Shown piece after piece: positions 1 to 11,374 of a stretch of 64,000 nt of DNA; the first letter of the stretch is position 1, and each line of letters starts with the position of its first letter. The notes beneath the pieces were generated by a model. The model was not told where the DNA came from. It ran no database searches and worked only from the letters and a program-made list of their open reading frames with translations. Location of the stretch: positions 1 to 64,000 of the forward strand of contig JAOUFN010000014.1 of NCBI GenBank assembly GCA_029858285.1, in the 5' to 3' direction. The position numbers and the translations under genes were made by a program. The stretch comes from Nitrospirota bacterium. Its GTDB lineage: Bacteria > Nitrospirota > JACRHL01.

Positions 1-863
1 CCCGCCAGACCGCCAGAAGCCCCCCCCCCGACCGGCACCGCCAGCCACGCCCAGAAGCCACGCCCGTGGAGATCGGGGGGCCTGGCCCAAGACAAACCCC
101 GACGCACCCCACGCCGGTGACACCCGTCACACCAGCGGGCCCTCCAGCATAAAACGGCACAGACCCCCCAGGAAACCGACTAACCGACCCTTTGCCTCCG
201 AAGTTCCCGCAACCGGGCACGGACAACCGGAAGAGGAGGGGGTAGTCGAAGCGCCCTCAGCGCCTCGACACACCCCAAAAATAACTTCCGATAAGAAGTA
301 TTATGTAAAATACATTAACTTCATCGGAAGTGGCTATGGGTGGTATAAAAGAGACTTGTTTTCATATGGTTGTGTGTTTTTGTCGCGGATGTTTGCCGCC
401 CCCGCCTCACCCTGTTTGTCGATACGACCGCCCAATCCATTGCCTTTGCGATACGCGAGGTAGCAGGCCCGAAACCGGCGTGGAATCACCCTGGAGCCAA
501 CATCCGCCAGGACGCCAGAACACCTCGGGGACGCTCGGACACCCTGGGATCACTCGACACACTTCAAGCGACCCACAACCGATCGCGGTGAACCCCAACG
601 ATAAAGCGGAATAAACCCCACCAAAGCCACCACCGCCCAGACAGAGCCCCAGGAGGAACCCAGCGGACGACAATGCAATCGCCCGCACACCATCACACCC
701 AGTCACCGGATGCACAGGGGCAAATACACACCTCAATCAACCATTTCAGTAATGGAACAAACCTGGCTGATTTTGTGGGGAATCACGTACAACCGGCCAC
801 ACACAACCGGACCTACAAGGCCGATTATTGGCCGGTCCAGCGCAATTGACCGAGCGGGCCGCC

Positions 864-1538
864 TCAGGACGGACTTTTTACCGTGCCGCCCTTGAGGCCG
901 GATTTCCGCCGTGAGGAAGAGGAATCCTTTTCAGATCGACTTGTTACAGCCGAAACATCGCCCTTTGATCTGAGTTTTCTGTCCGGGCGCGCGAACATCG
1001 CCGCCACCGACAACAGCATGGCTGTTTGATTGGCGACGATGGCCAATACCTCGCGACGGGTCTCCAGCAGACCTGCCACTTCTTCACCAATCAATACCAA
1101 CGCTCCGGCCACCGACCCGCCGTTCCCGGCCGCATCCCGCCGCAGCGGAATGGCCACACGAACCGTGCCCTCTGCCGTACCTGAAGCCACCGCCCCCCTG
1201 GACAAACACCGCTCCAGCAAGGATGACAGATCCGGACCGATTGAACGGGGGGCCGGAATGTCTCCCGCCCTGCCCTCCGGCGCCGCATGCCCCACACACC
1301 CCCATTCCCGACGCGCCCCCTCCCGTAGGTACAGAGCACAGGCGTCCAGTTGCAATGCGCCCTGCAACACCCCGCAAATGGCGGCGGACAGGGCTTTGCG
1401 GTCATTCACGTGAAGCACGCACTCCCCCAGATCCCGCAGGAGCGAGATTTCCCACACCTTCTCCCGCACCAGCGAGGCAGTGTGGTGCAGCGCTGCTCCC
1501 AACGTGCGGGAGGAATCGTCCATGAAAATTGCCGGCAT
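864..1538 (-). CDS. GAF-like domain protein (hypothetical)
   Basis: 224-aa ORF; LYLREG, IPLRRDAAG, GALVLIGEE and ANQTAMLL resemble a GAF domain. Confidence 0.6.
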   Translation of the reverse strand: MPAIFMDDSSRTLGAALHHTASLVREKVWEISLLRDLGECVLHVNDRKALSAAICGVLQGALQLDACALYLREGARREWGCVGHAAPEGRAGDIPAPRSIGPDLSSLLERCLSRGAVASGTAEGTVRVAIPLRRDAAGNGGSVAGALVLIGEEVAGLLETRREVLAIVANQTAMLLSVAAMFARPDRKLRSKGDVSAVTSRSEKDSSSSRRKSGLKGGTVKSPS

Positions 1539-1618
1539 GGTTGCTTAACCTTCAGGTGTTTCTAATCGCAAAACAGATAGATAACAACAAATCTTTCAAG
1601 TGGATGTGGCGTTACTTA

Positions 1619-2437
1619 TCAACCTTTTTCATAGGATGCGGGGTCCAGCGCCGGGAGTCCCCGAGTCAGCTCCTCCAACTCTCCCAGGTCATACCCGAGG
1701 GAGGCCGCCACGGCCGCAGGTTCATGGGAAGTAATAATCGGTTTGCCGTCGAACTGGAACTGGTCCCGGGTCAGCCATTCGGCCAGAAACACCAGCCGCG
1801 CCAGCGGGTGCTGGGTGGACAACGGCGCCTCTGTGAGGTGGTGTCCTTGAATGGCCGCAACCAGGTCGGTTTCAAAATTCCAGTGCCGGGCCAGGCGTCC
1901 GCCCGCCTCCGGGTGGGTGAAACCGAAAATTTCGATCTCTTCCGCCGGGGTCATCCCCTCCCCGCCCCCGTACGGCTTGTCCGGCAGGCGCACCGCCAGC
2001 AACAGGGCGCCCATGTCGTGCAACAGGCCGGCGGCCAACGCCTGTTCCGCCTGAGGGTGACCGAAACGCTCGGCAATGGCGCGGGCCACCACCGCGCAGC
2101 CCATGGAGTGGGCCCGGAACCGCCGCGGCTGAAACCCCGGCGAAACCGGCAGGGAGGTGAGCACCGAGGTCCCCAGCGCCAAGGCACGGATGGTGTCGTA
2201 GCCCAGCAACAACACCGCATCCAACACCGCCACCACGCGGCGCGTGCAGCCGTAATAGGCAGAATTCACCAGCCGCAGCAGGTTTGCGGACAGGGCCGGG
2301 TCGTACTCGATGACCACCGCCAGGTCGTGTACGGTGGAGCGGTCGTTGCGGCTCACTTCCAGAATTTTTCCCACCACCTCCGGAAGCGTGGGCAACTCGT
2401 CGGTGCGTAAGAGTCTCTTGAGGGAAGGGGTGTCCAT
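1619..2437 (-). CDS. HDOD domain signalling protein
   Basis: LRTDELPTLPEVVGKILEVSRNDRSTVHDLAVVIEYDPALSANLLRLVNSAYYG is a typical HDOD start; internal Met chosen over the longer ORF start at 2578. Confidence 0.85.
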   Translation of the reverse strand: MDTPSLKRLLRTDELPTLPEVVGKILEVSRNDRSTVHDLAVVIEYDPALSANLLRLVNSAYYGCTRRVVAVLDAVLLLGYDTIRALALGTSVLTSLPVSPGFQPRRFRAHSMGCAVVARAIAERFGHPQAEQALAAGLLHDMGALLLAVRLPDKPYGGGEGMTPAEEIEIFGFTHPEAGGRLARHWNFETDLVAAIQGHHLTEAPLSTQHPLARLVFLAEWLTRDQFQFDGKPIITSHEPAAVAASLGYDLGELEELTRGLPALDPASYEKG

Positions 2438-2662
2438 CAGAAAATCAACAGGATGGCGACAACTCCGGTGATCGCGCGCGCCAAAACGGCGTGCGACGCG
2501 GAAAAAAGACGGCTCTTTACCTGTCCTCTTTTCGGTCCGGGGACAAATTGTCTGTAATTTAGCCCCTATTGGGGGCACGTGGGGAAAACCGGGGGGCGCC
2601 GAAAAAAGATTCCGGAGGGGGGATGCAAAAAGACGGATCGGGGAGATCCGCCGCTGGAGCGA

Positions 2663-2881
2663 TTACCGCTCGCGGTAGATGATGCGGCCGCGGGTCAGGT
2701 CGTAGGGGCTCAGTTCCATGGTGACTTTGTCCCCCGGCAGGATGCGGATATAGTGCTTGCGCATTTTTCCGGAGATATGGGCCAACACGGTGTGGCCGTT
2801 CTCCATCTCCACCTTGAAAAAGGCATTGGGCAGGGTTTCCATTACGGTGCCCTCCACCTCGATCGCATCTTCCTTGGACAA
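2663..2881 (-). CDS. infA: translation initiation factor IF-1
   Basis: [72 protein letters not shown]. Confidence 0.97.
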   Translation of the reverse strand: MSKEDAIEVEGTVMETLPNAFFKVEMENGHTVLAHISGKMRKHYIRILPGDKVTMELSPYDLTRGRIIYRER

Positions 2882-2981
2882 ACCGGTCTCCTTCGCTGAT
2901 CAAATCTTTGGGCGGGGGCGCGGCCGGATGCCGTGCCGCCCATCAAGCGGGGCATTGTACCGCCCTTTGCCGAATGTTTGC

Positions 2982-3032
2982 AAAAAAGGAAGGGGAGAAT
3001 GCCAAGTAGAGCCGCTACCCCGTAACCTCCCC
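2982..3032 (-). terminator. Rho-independent terminator-like hairpin downstream of ettA
   Basis: GGGGAG...CTCCCC arms (2992-2997/3027-3032) followed on the minus strand by a T6 tract (2982-2987). Confidence 0.55.
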
Positions 3033-3186
3033 AAGACCTGTGGCCGGGGAAGGGGAAACGCTTCCAGGACACGGAGATACGACGGCATCCTATAGGACGT
3101 GGGGAGCCCGGAAGGCAGCCTGACAACCCCCGCCCGGCAGACCCGGCGCCTTATCAAGGATCGGTGCTGCGAATCGGTGCGACGAA

Positions 3187-4860
<1,674 letters not shown>

Positions 4861-5330
4861 CTCGCCCTCTCCAAAAATCGTCCGCCGTGATTTTTTGCCG
4901 AACAGCCCCCGTCGTGTGGCGGCCACTCACCGCCCACGGGAAACGAATCGGCCCCCGCTACCCGTGCAAAAACGTCCCACCCCCCTGTCCGGGGTGTACA
5001 CATCGGTGCACCCGTACGCTCTCCGAAGGCGTTGCGGGGCGGTAGACAGGCACTTGTGCATAGCATACGGCGTGGACGTCCGGGGGGCAATCCGAACCGG
5101 ATTTACCGGGCACTTTTTTCCCGGTGCGGGGAAAATCTACATGGATTTCCCATACTTAAGATTGCCCCTGCAACACGCCGATAAATAAGCAGGAGATGGA
5201 ACGAACAGCGCCCGGAGCCTTTTTTCGAGCCACCCGGAAAACTGGCACCGGATTTGCTGAGAGTTATGGTGACAGACACGGCGGACCCGAAATTCCGGGC
5301 CCCGGGACGAGAACGAACAGGCAGAGCATC

Positions 5331-5492
5331 ATGGAACACATTCAGCAACTTTCCCCCGCCCAGACACTGCAGCACACCGCGGCGGGACCGTCCCAGACCC
5401 TTGCCATCCTTGGCAGCACCTTTGCCTGGGTTCTGCGCATCGGGGTGGTGGCCATCCTGTTCGTCATCCCCCTCGCCGCCTACGCCATGTAG
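5331..5492 (+). CDS. small putative membrane protein (53 aa)
   Basis: MEHIQQLSPAQTLQHTAAGPSQTLAILGSTFAWVLRIGVVAILFVIPLAAYAM; one hydrophobic segment. Confidence 0.35.
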   Translation: MEHIQQLSPAQTLQHTAAGPSQTLAILGSTFAWVLRIGVVAILFVIPLAAYAM

Positions 5493-5551
5493 CTGCGGGC
5501 GTCCCGTCGGGATGCCCGGAAAGACCGACTGCGGAACGACTGGCGGAGGCC

Positions 5552-6958
5552 TCAGGCCTTGGCCTGTTCGGAGCCGGGCTCCAGCAAGCCTTCCTCGCGG
5601 TAGCGCGCCAGCTTGTTGTGCAGCGTCTTGAGGCTGATTCCCAGCAGCCGCGCCGCCTGGGTCTTGTTGCCCCCCACCTTGTCGAGGGTGCGGAAGATCA
5701 ACATGCGCTCCATTTCGCCAATGGTTGCTGCCTCGGGCCGTCCCTCCGCCGCGCCACCGGGCGCGCCGACCCCGGCCACCGAAGCCGCCGCCAGATGGGG
5801 CGGCAGGTGGCGGCGCTCGATCACGTTGCCGCCACACACAATCACCGCCCGCTCCAGCACGTTGCGCAGTTCGCGCACATTGCCCGGCCAGTCGTGCGCC
5901 TTCATGCGCGTCATGGCGTCCTCGGAGATCTCGCGCACCTCCTTGCCGTAGGTCTGGGCGTAGTGCCGCATAAAACCGTCTGCCAGCAGCGGCACATCCA
6001 CCCGGCGTTCCCGCAGGGGCGGCGCGTTGAGGGTAAAGACGTTGATGCGGTAATACAGGTCGTCGCGGAATTTGCCTTCGGCAATGGCCTGCTCCAGGTT
6101 GCGGTTGGTGGCGGCCACCACGCGGATGTCCACAGATATCTCCGCGGCGCCGCCCACCCGCTTGAGCATGCGGGTTTCCAGCACGCGCAGGAATTTGACC
6201 TGGGTTTCCAGGCTCATCTCCCCCAATTCATCGAGGAACAGGGTGCCGCCGGAAGCCTGCTCGATGTATCCGGCGTGCTGGCGGATGGCCCCGGTAAATG
6301 CCCCCTTTTCATAGCCGAACATCTCGCTTTCCCACAGCGTGGACATGATGGCGGAGCAGTTCACCGCCACAAACGGGGCGTTCCGCCGGGAGCTCATGTC
6401 GTGGATGGTGCGGGCCACAAGTTCCTTGCCAGTGCCGGATTCGCCGGTCACCAGCACGGTGGCGTTGGTGTCCGCCACCTGCTCAATCAGGGCGTAAAGT
6501 TGCTCCATCGGCTCGCTGCGCCCGAACAGGTGGCCGAACCGGCCCATTTCCTTGAGGGTGGACCGCAGGCGGCCCAGTTCTTTGCGATAACCCCGGCGCA
6601 CCATCGCCTGGTCCAGCAGAATCCCCAGGCGCTGCGTGTTGATGGGCTTTTCGAGGTAGTCGAAGGCCCCCGCCTTGATCGCCGCCACCGCTGTTTCCAC
6701 GGTGCCCTGGGCGGTAAATACAATCACCTCCACGTCCGGGGCGCTCTCCTTGACCGCTGCCAGCACCTGCAAGCCGTCCAGCTTGGGCAGGCGCAGGTCC
6801 AGCAGCATCAGGTCCGGTGCCTCGCGCTCCACCTGAAGTACTGCCCCTTCGCCGTCGGCGGCAGTGGTTACGCGGTAGCCCATGGCGTCCAGACGCATGC
6901 CCAGGGTGGTGAGGATGTTGGGGTCGTCATCGACCAGCAAAATATGGTGTTTCGACAT
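5552..6958 (-). CDS. sigma-54-dependent response regulator (NtrC family)
   Basis: REC (ILLVDDDPNILTTL), GESGTGKE, intact GAFTGA, Fis-type HTH; start at MSKHHILLVDDD. Confidence 0.93.
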   Translation of the reverse strand: MSKHHILLVDDDPNILTTLGMRLDAMGYRVTTAADGEGAVLQVEREAPDLMLLDLRLPKLDGLQVLAAVKESAPDVEVIVFTAQGTVETAVAAIKAGAFDYLEKPINTQRLGILLDQAMVRRGYRKELGRLRSTLKEMGRFGHLFGRSEPMEQLYALIEQVADTNATVLVTGESGTGKELVARTIHDMSSRRNAPFVAVNCSAIMSTLWESEMFGYEKGAFTGAIRQHAGYIEQASGGTLFLDELGEMSLETQVKFLRVLETRMLKRVGGAAEISVDIRVVAATNRNLEQAIAEGKFRDDLYYRINVFTLNAPPLRERRVDVPLLADGFMRHYAQTYGKEVREISEDAMTRMKAHDWPGNVRELRNVLERAVIVCGGNVIERRHLPPHLAAASVAGVGAPGGAAEGRPEAATIGEMERMLIFRTLDKVGGNKTQAARLLGISLKTLHNKLARYREEGLLEPGSEQAKA

Positions 6959-6977
6959 GGTCTCCGGCTGCATGAGT

Positions 6978-8504
6978 TCAGGAGGCACGGGCAATGGGTC
7001 CCGCGCCGGTGGTGGACGCCGCCGCAAGCGGCGTGGTGCTGGTGGTCACGCCAGGGTGCAGGCCCGACAGGGGCAGGGAAAGGCAGAACACGCTGCCCCC
7101 TCCCTTCGGACACCATACCCACACCCGGCCACCGTGAGATTCCACGATGCGCCGCGCGATGGGCAACCCCAGCCCGGCGCCACGCAGCCCGGACAGGGCC
7201 GATGGCGCCAGTTGGTGAAACTTTTCGAAAATCACCTCACGGGCGCTTTCCGGAATGCCCGGCCCGCGATCCGCCACGGAACAGATCGCCTCGCGCCCTT
7301 CGATCCCCCACGACAGGGTGACGGCGGCGCCTTCCGGCGAAAATTTGATGGCGTTGGATATCAGGTTGGTCAGCGCCTGACGGATGCGGTGGTGATCCAC
7401 CATCACATGGGCCGGAGGACCGGGGTGGGTGACCAGGTGAATGCCACGCTTCTCCGCCACCGGCTGCAATTCCGCCACCGCGCCGGACAGCACCGTGGCA
7501 AAGTCGTTCCCCTCTTTGAAGAAGGTCATCATGCCTGCGTCCATGCGCGACAAATCGAGCAGTTCGCTAATCAGGCGTTCGATGCGCAGCCCCCCGTCCT
7601 GGACGATGCCGAGCAATTGCCGCTGGCGCGGCTGAAGGGGACCGGCGACGCCGTCGAGCAGCAGGGAATTGGCCTCCTTCATGGACGTCAGCGGGGTTTT
7701 CAATTCGTGGGAGATGTAGGCGATGAATTCTTCTCGCACCGCGTCCAGCGACTCCAGGCGGTCGGCCATGCGGTTGAAGGCGGCGGCCAGATCACCAATC
7801 TCGTCGTCGGAGGCCACGGGCACCCGGTGCCCGTACAGCCCCTGCCCCACTTCCTCGGTGGCCGCCTTCAGCCTGCGCACCGGGCGCGTGAGGTACACCG
7901 ACAGCCCCAGGGCGGCCAACAGCCCGACCAGCACCGTGATCAACCCCAGCACGGCGGTGATCTGCGCGGTGCGGCCGCCGTCGCTGCGGGCCTGTTCCAG
8001 GCGGGCGTTCTGGGCGTCATTGATCGCGGTGGAGAGGTTGCGCATGCCCCGCGAGATGTTCTCGATCGACTCCCGCGTGTCCAGCCGCTCGGTTTCGGCC
8101 AGGGAGCCGGTTTCGAGTTGCATCACAAAGTTGGCCGCCACCCGGCGGGCATACTCCTTGTGCATGCCCGACAGGCGGGTAAGCATTTCCCGTTCTTCGA
8201 GGGTATAGGTGTGGCGGCTGATTTCGGACACCAGCGCCTCCCACTCCTGATTCTGTTCCACGAACAGCCGGGCGATGTCCGGGCTGCCCACCACGTAGAA
8301 CTTCTTTTCGTTGCCGGACTGCAGGCGAAACACCTCTTCCAGGCTGTACAGACCGCGCAACGCCGGGGCGGCGTCCTCGACGAACGCGCTATAGGTCCCC
8401 ATCACTTTATAAAGGGAGATGCCCGCGTAGGTGGCGATGCCGCCCAGCAGCAGCATGACCGCCAGGTAGCCGCCGAAAATCTTGTGTGTCAGGCCGAGGC
8501 GCAT
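6978..8504 (-). CDS. sensor histidine kinase with HAMP domain, partner of the upstream regulator
   Basis: TM segments, HAMP-like region, ISHELKTPLTSMKEA, GPGIPESAR and GAGLGLPIARRIVESHGG boxes. Confidence 0.93.
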   Translation of the reverse strand: MRLGLTHKIFGGYLAVMLLLGGIATYAGISLYKVMGTYSAFVEDAAPALRGLYSLEEVFRLQSGNEKKFYVVGSPDIARLFVEQNQEWEALVSEISRHTYTLEEREMLTRLSGMHKEYARRVAANFVMQLETGSLAETERLDTRESIENISRGMRNLSTAINDAQNARLEQARSDGGRTAQITAVLGLITVLVGLLAALGLSVYLTRPVRRLKAATEEVGQGLYGHRVPVASDDEIGDLAAAFNRMADRLESLDAVREEFIAYISHELKTPLTSMKEANSLLLDGVAGPLQPRQRQLLGIVQDGGLRIERLISELLDLSRMDAGMMTFFKEGNDFATVLSGAVAELQPVAEKRGIHLVTHPGPPAHVMVDHHRIRQALTNLISNAIKFSPEGAAVTLSWGIEGREAICSVADRGPGIPESAREVIFEKFHQLAPSALSGLRGAGLGLPIARRIVESHGGRVWVWCPKGGGSVFCLSLPLSGLHPGVTTSTTPLAAASTTGAGPIARAS

Positions 8505-8614
8505 ACCACAATATCCCCGGCAACCTCAAAAACAGAAGGGAGAGAAAAAACGCGGTCCAGGAACGGCACTTCGGCGACCCACCATCGGCAATCAGGCATT
8601 GTTCAAGGACGCTG

Positions 8615-8944
8615 TCAGCGGACATCCACCCGGATTTCGTGGCTGGGCACCAGCAGCCGGTCCGTGGCCGAAGCCGCCCACACCTTGATGCGATGCGGCC
8701 CGGGATCCAGGCCGGAAAGCGTGGTCTCCTCCGCCGCGACGGCCTGACGGAATTCTCCATCCACGAACAGGTGAAAGCCGTCCGCTTCCCGCGCCCCCGC
8801 CAAATCCACCCGGACATCCAGAACGCCATCCACCGCGCCGTCCACGGTTTCCCCGTCCTTCGGGGTCACGATGCGAATTACCCCCGGCCACGCCGGTGGT
8901 GCGAGAAAACCGGAAACCGTATGGGAATGGATCATTCTGCCCAT
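8615..8944 (-). CDS. hypothetical protein, probable Ig-like/beta-sandwich domain
   Basis: IRIVTPKDGETVDGAVDGVLDVRVDL...LSGLDPGPHRIKVWA; start uncertain (alternative 9001). Confidence 0.5.
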   Translation of the reverse strand: MGRMIHSHTVSGFLAPPAWPGVIRIVTPKDGETVDGAVDGVLDVRVDLAGAREADGFHLFVDGEFRQAVAAEETTLSGLDPGPHRIKVWAASATDRLLVPSHEIRVDVR

Positions 8945-9125
8945 GCGCGGCCCTCCTTTTTGGTGGGGCCCGGCCAATGGCACCGGAACCGGCGAATCCA
9001 CCGCCGCAGGCCACGCCCGCTACGCCGCAGATTTGGGCATCGTACCAACCCCCACCGGGGGAGTCAACCGACGCCGGTGGCCGCGCGGAGCCCCCTCCCG
9101 GACCGGTTTTTCCGCGCCGCGGCGG

Positions 9126-11162
9126 TCAGATCACCCGGTCGTTGCCGCCGTCCACGGGCACCTGGGCGCCGGTAGTGTTCTGGAACGCGGGGCCGCACAT
9201 GTCGGCCACGAGTTTTCCCACCTGGCGCGAGGTGATTTCGGTCTTGAGCAGGTTCTTGCGCTTGTATTGCTCCACCGTCAGGCCGTAGTGGGCGGCTCGG
9301 GCCTTGAGGGTATCTTCGGTCCATACCCCGGTGTCGAACACCGCGTCCGGGTGCACGGTGTTGACGCGGATGCCGTACTGGGCCAGTTCCAGCGCCGCCA
9401 CCCGCCCCAACTGGGTGAGGGCCGCCTTGGCGCAGCTATAGGCCGCCGCGCCGGGGCCGGGGGCGGGGACGTTTTTGGACCCCATCAGCACCACGTCGGC
9501 GCGCCCCCCGGAACGCTTCAAATAGGGAATGGCCGCCTTCAGTGTCCACATCTGGGCCGACAGGTTGAGGTTCATGCCACCATTCCAAATCGCCGGGTCC
9601 ATCTCCTCGATGGTGCAACTCTTTGAAAATACTCCGGCATTGGCAAACAGGATATCAATGCGGCCGTAGCGGCGCGCCCCGGCCTCGAATGCCCCGGCCA
9701 GCGCCCGGGGATCGGTGATGTCCGCCGGGGCGGCGGTGAAGGCGCTGCCCAGTTCCTTTTGCAGGGCCGTGAGGGTGGCGGCATTGAGGTCCACGCCGAT
9801 CACATGGGCGCCCTGTGCGAGCATCTCGCGCACCGCCCCGGCGCCGATGCCGGAGGCCGCGCCGGTCACCACCGCCACGCGCCCTGCCAGTGCGGGTTTG
9901 CTTCCCCCCTTCCTGAGCTTGGCCTGTTCCAGGTCCCAATACTCCATGTTGAACAGGTCCAGGGGGGTCAAAACGGAGTATTCCCCGTGCCCGGCGGCCC
10001 ACTCCAGCACGTCGATGGTGTGGCGGTAGATGTCGGCCACGATCCCGGCATCCTTCACCGAGCCGCCGGTGGTGACCATGCCCAGTCCGGGGATGAGCAG
10101 CACCCGCGGATTGGGGTCCAGCAGGATTTTTTTGACGGCGCTTTCGGCGTTAAAGGTCTCGAAATACACCTTGTAATCGGCGATGTAGCGGTCGATCTGC
10201 GCCGCAAGGTCGGCTTCGAAGGCGGCCAGGGACGAAAAATCCGGATTCTCCCAATACAGCGGCAGGGCCTTGGTGCGGATCACATGGTCCGGGGTGGCGG
10301 GGCCGATCCGGGACAACTTTTTTGCCTCGGCGCAGTTTACGAAGCGCATCACCCGGGGGCTGTCGTCCAGTTGGGCCAGCTTGATGCCCCCCTCGCGCCG
10401 CAGCACCCCGGTGAGGGCGGCCATGACGTGCCCGGTGTCCAGCCCGGACGGTGTCGGCACCCCCTTGCGGGCATTGAAGATGACCCGCGTCCCCTTTTTG
10501 TCGTTAAGGTAGTCCTCCGCCTGCTGTACAGCGGCGATCATGCGGTCATAACTTTCCTTCCCGCTGTCGGCGAAGGTAAAGACGCCGTGCTTCATGAGGA
10601 TCATGCCCTCGCTGTGCGGGGCTTTTTCGAACAGTTCGGCGCACACCCTGGCCAGGTCAAAGCCCGGCTGCACGTAGGGGACGATGCCAAAACGGTCGCC
10701 ATACACCTCGCGCACGGCGGCCTCGCCGTGTTTGACATTGGTGAGGGCGACCACGGCGTCAGAATGGGTGTGGTCGACAAATTTGAACGGCAAAAAAGCG
10801 TGCAACAGGGTTTCGATGGACGGATTTGGCGACGACGCGTTCATCATGTGGGTTTTTTGCGTGTTGACCATGTCTGCGTCGGACAGGGTTTTTAAATACC
10901 GCAACCGAAGCAGGTGGTCCATGCGCACGGCGGGAAAGCCGGCCTCCTCGATGGTCTCCAGATCCCAGCCGCTGCCCTTGATGTAGAGCACGTCGATGCT
11001 TTTCCCCAAAATGTCCGTCATGGTGGACTTAACCGAGGTGTTGCCGCCGCCGTGCAGCACCAGAGCGGGGTCCAGGCCGAGCAGGCGCGAGGTATAGACA
11101 CGCAGGGGCAGATCGCCTTTGTAGCAGGCGGCTTCTTGATCGTTCCAGCGATTCAGCATCAC
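9126..11162 (-). CDS. bifunctional class II aldolase / short-chain dehydrogenase (rhamnulose-1-phosphate aldolase/dehydrogenase type)
   Basis: N-terminal aldolase (LVLHGGGNTSVKS, HTHSDAVVALTN) fused to SDR (AVVTGAASGIGAGA, YSCAKAALTQL). Confidence 0.9.
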   Translation of the reverse strand: MMLNRWNDQEAACYKGDLPLRVYTSRLLGLDPALVLHGGGNTSVKSTMTDILGKSIDVLYIKGSGWDLETIEEAGFPAVRMDHLLRLRYLKTLSDADMVNTQKTHMMNASSPNPSIETLLHAFLPFKFVDHTHSDAVVALTNVKHGEAAVREVYGDRFGIVPYVQPGFDLARVCAELFEKAPHSEGMILMKHGVFTFADSGKESYDRMIAAVQQAEDYLNDKKGTRVIFNARKGVPTPSGLDTGHVMAALTGVLRREGGIKLAQLDDSPRVMRFVNCAEAKKLSRIGPATPDHVIRTKALPLYWENPDFSSLAAFEADLAAQIDRYIADYKVYFETFNAESAVKKILLDPNPRVLLIPGLGMVTTGGSVKDAGIVADIYRHTIDVLEWAAGHGEYSVLTPLDLFNMEYWDLEQAKLRKGGSKPALAGRVAVVTGAASGIGAGAVREMLAQGAHVIGVDLNAATLTALQKELGSAFTAAPADITDPRALAGAFEAGARRYGRIDILFANAGVFSKSCTIEEMDPAIWNGGMNLNLSAQMWTLKAAIPYLKRSGGRADVVLMGSKNVPAPGPGAAAYSCAKAALTQLGRVAALELAQYGIRVNTVHPDAVFDTGVWTEDTLKARAAHYGLTVEQYKRKNLLKTEITSRQVGKLVADMCGPAFQNTTGAQVPVDGGNDRVI

Positions 11163-11299
11163 AACACCTTATGGGGCCGGAGGGGGCCGGGATTGGTTTC
11201 ATCACACACGGGAGAGGCTTTTTTTAATGAACCCCTAGGATACCAAATATCCGGGATTTACGCCGCCCCGGTGGCGACTCGTTCGCTGGCGTGGGGGGC

Positions 11300-11331
11300 A
11301 AAAAAGGCCCCGCCGGGGGGCGGGGCCTTTT
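11300..11331 (-). terminator. Rho-independent terminator of the MCP gene
   Basis: GGCCCCGCC/GGCGGGGCC perfect stem with A5 and T4 flanks. Confidence 0.85.
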
Positions 11332-11374
11332 ACGGTGCGCGCGGGCGTGTGCGTCACCGAACTACTCATCCATA

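Noticed and set aside
330-736. ORFs 330-614 (+) and 407-736 (-)
   Set aside because: Low-complexity Pro/His/Arg-rich translations, mutually overlapping, no recognisable domain.
2900-3186. Possible SRP (4.5S) or RNase P RNA because of CCCGGAAGG and CCGGGCTCC strings
   Set aside because: The conserved SRP internal-loop sequence (AGGTCCGGAAGGAAGCAGCC) and RNase P GAGGAAAGTCCGGGC are absent; only a terminator-like hairpin is supported.
5618-7321. Long plus-strand ORFs opposite genes, such as 5618-7321, 6882-8747, 43392-46139, 46486-49629
   Set aside because: Antisense shadow ORFs typical of high-GC codon bias; the opposite strand encodes well-recognised proteins.
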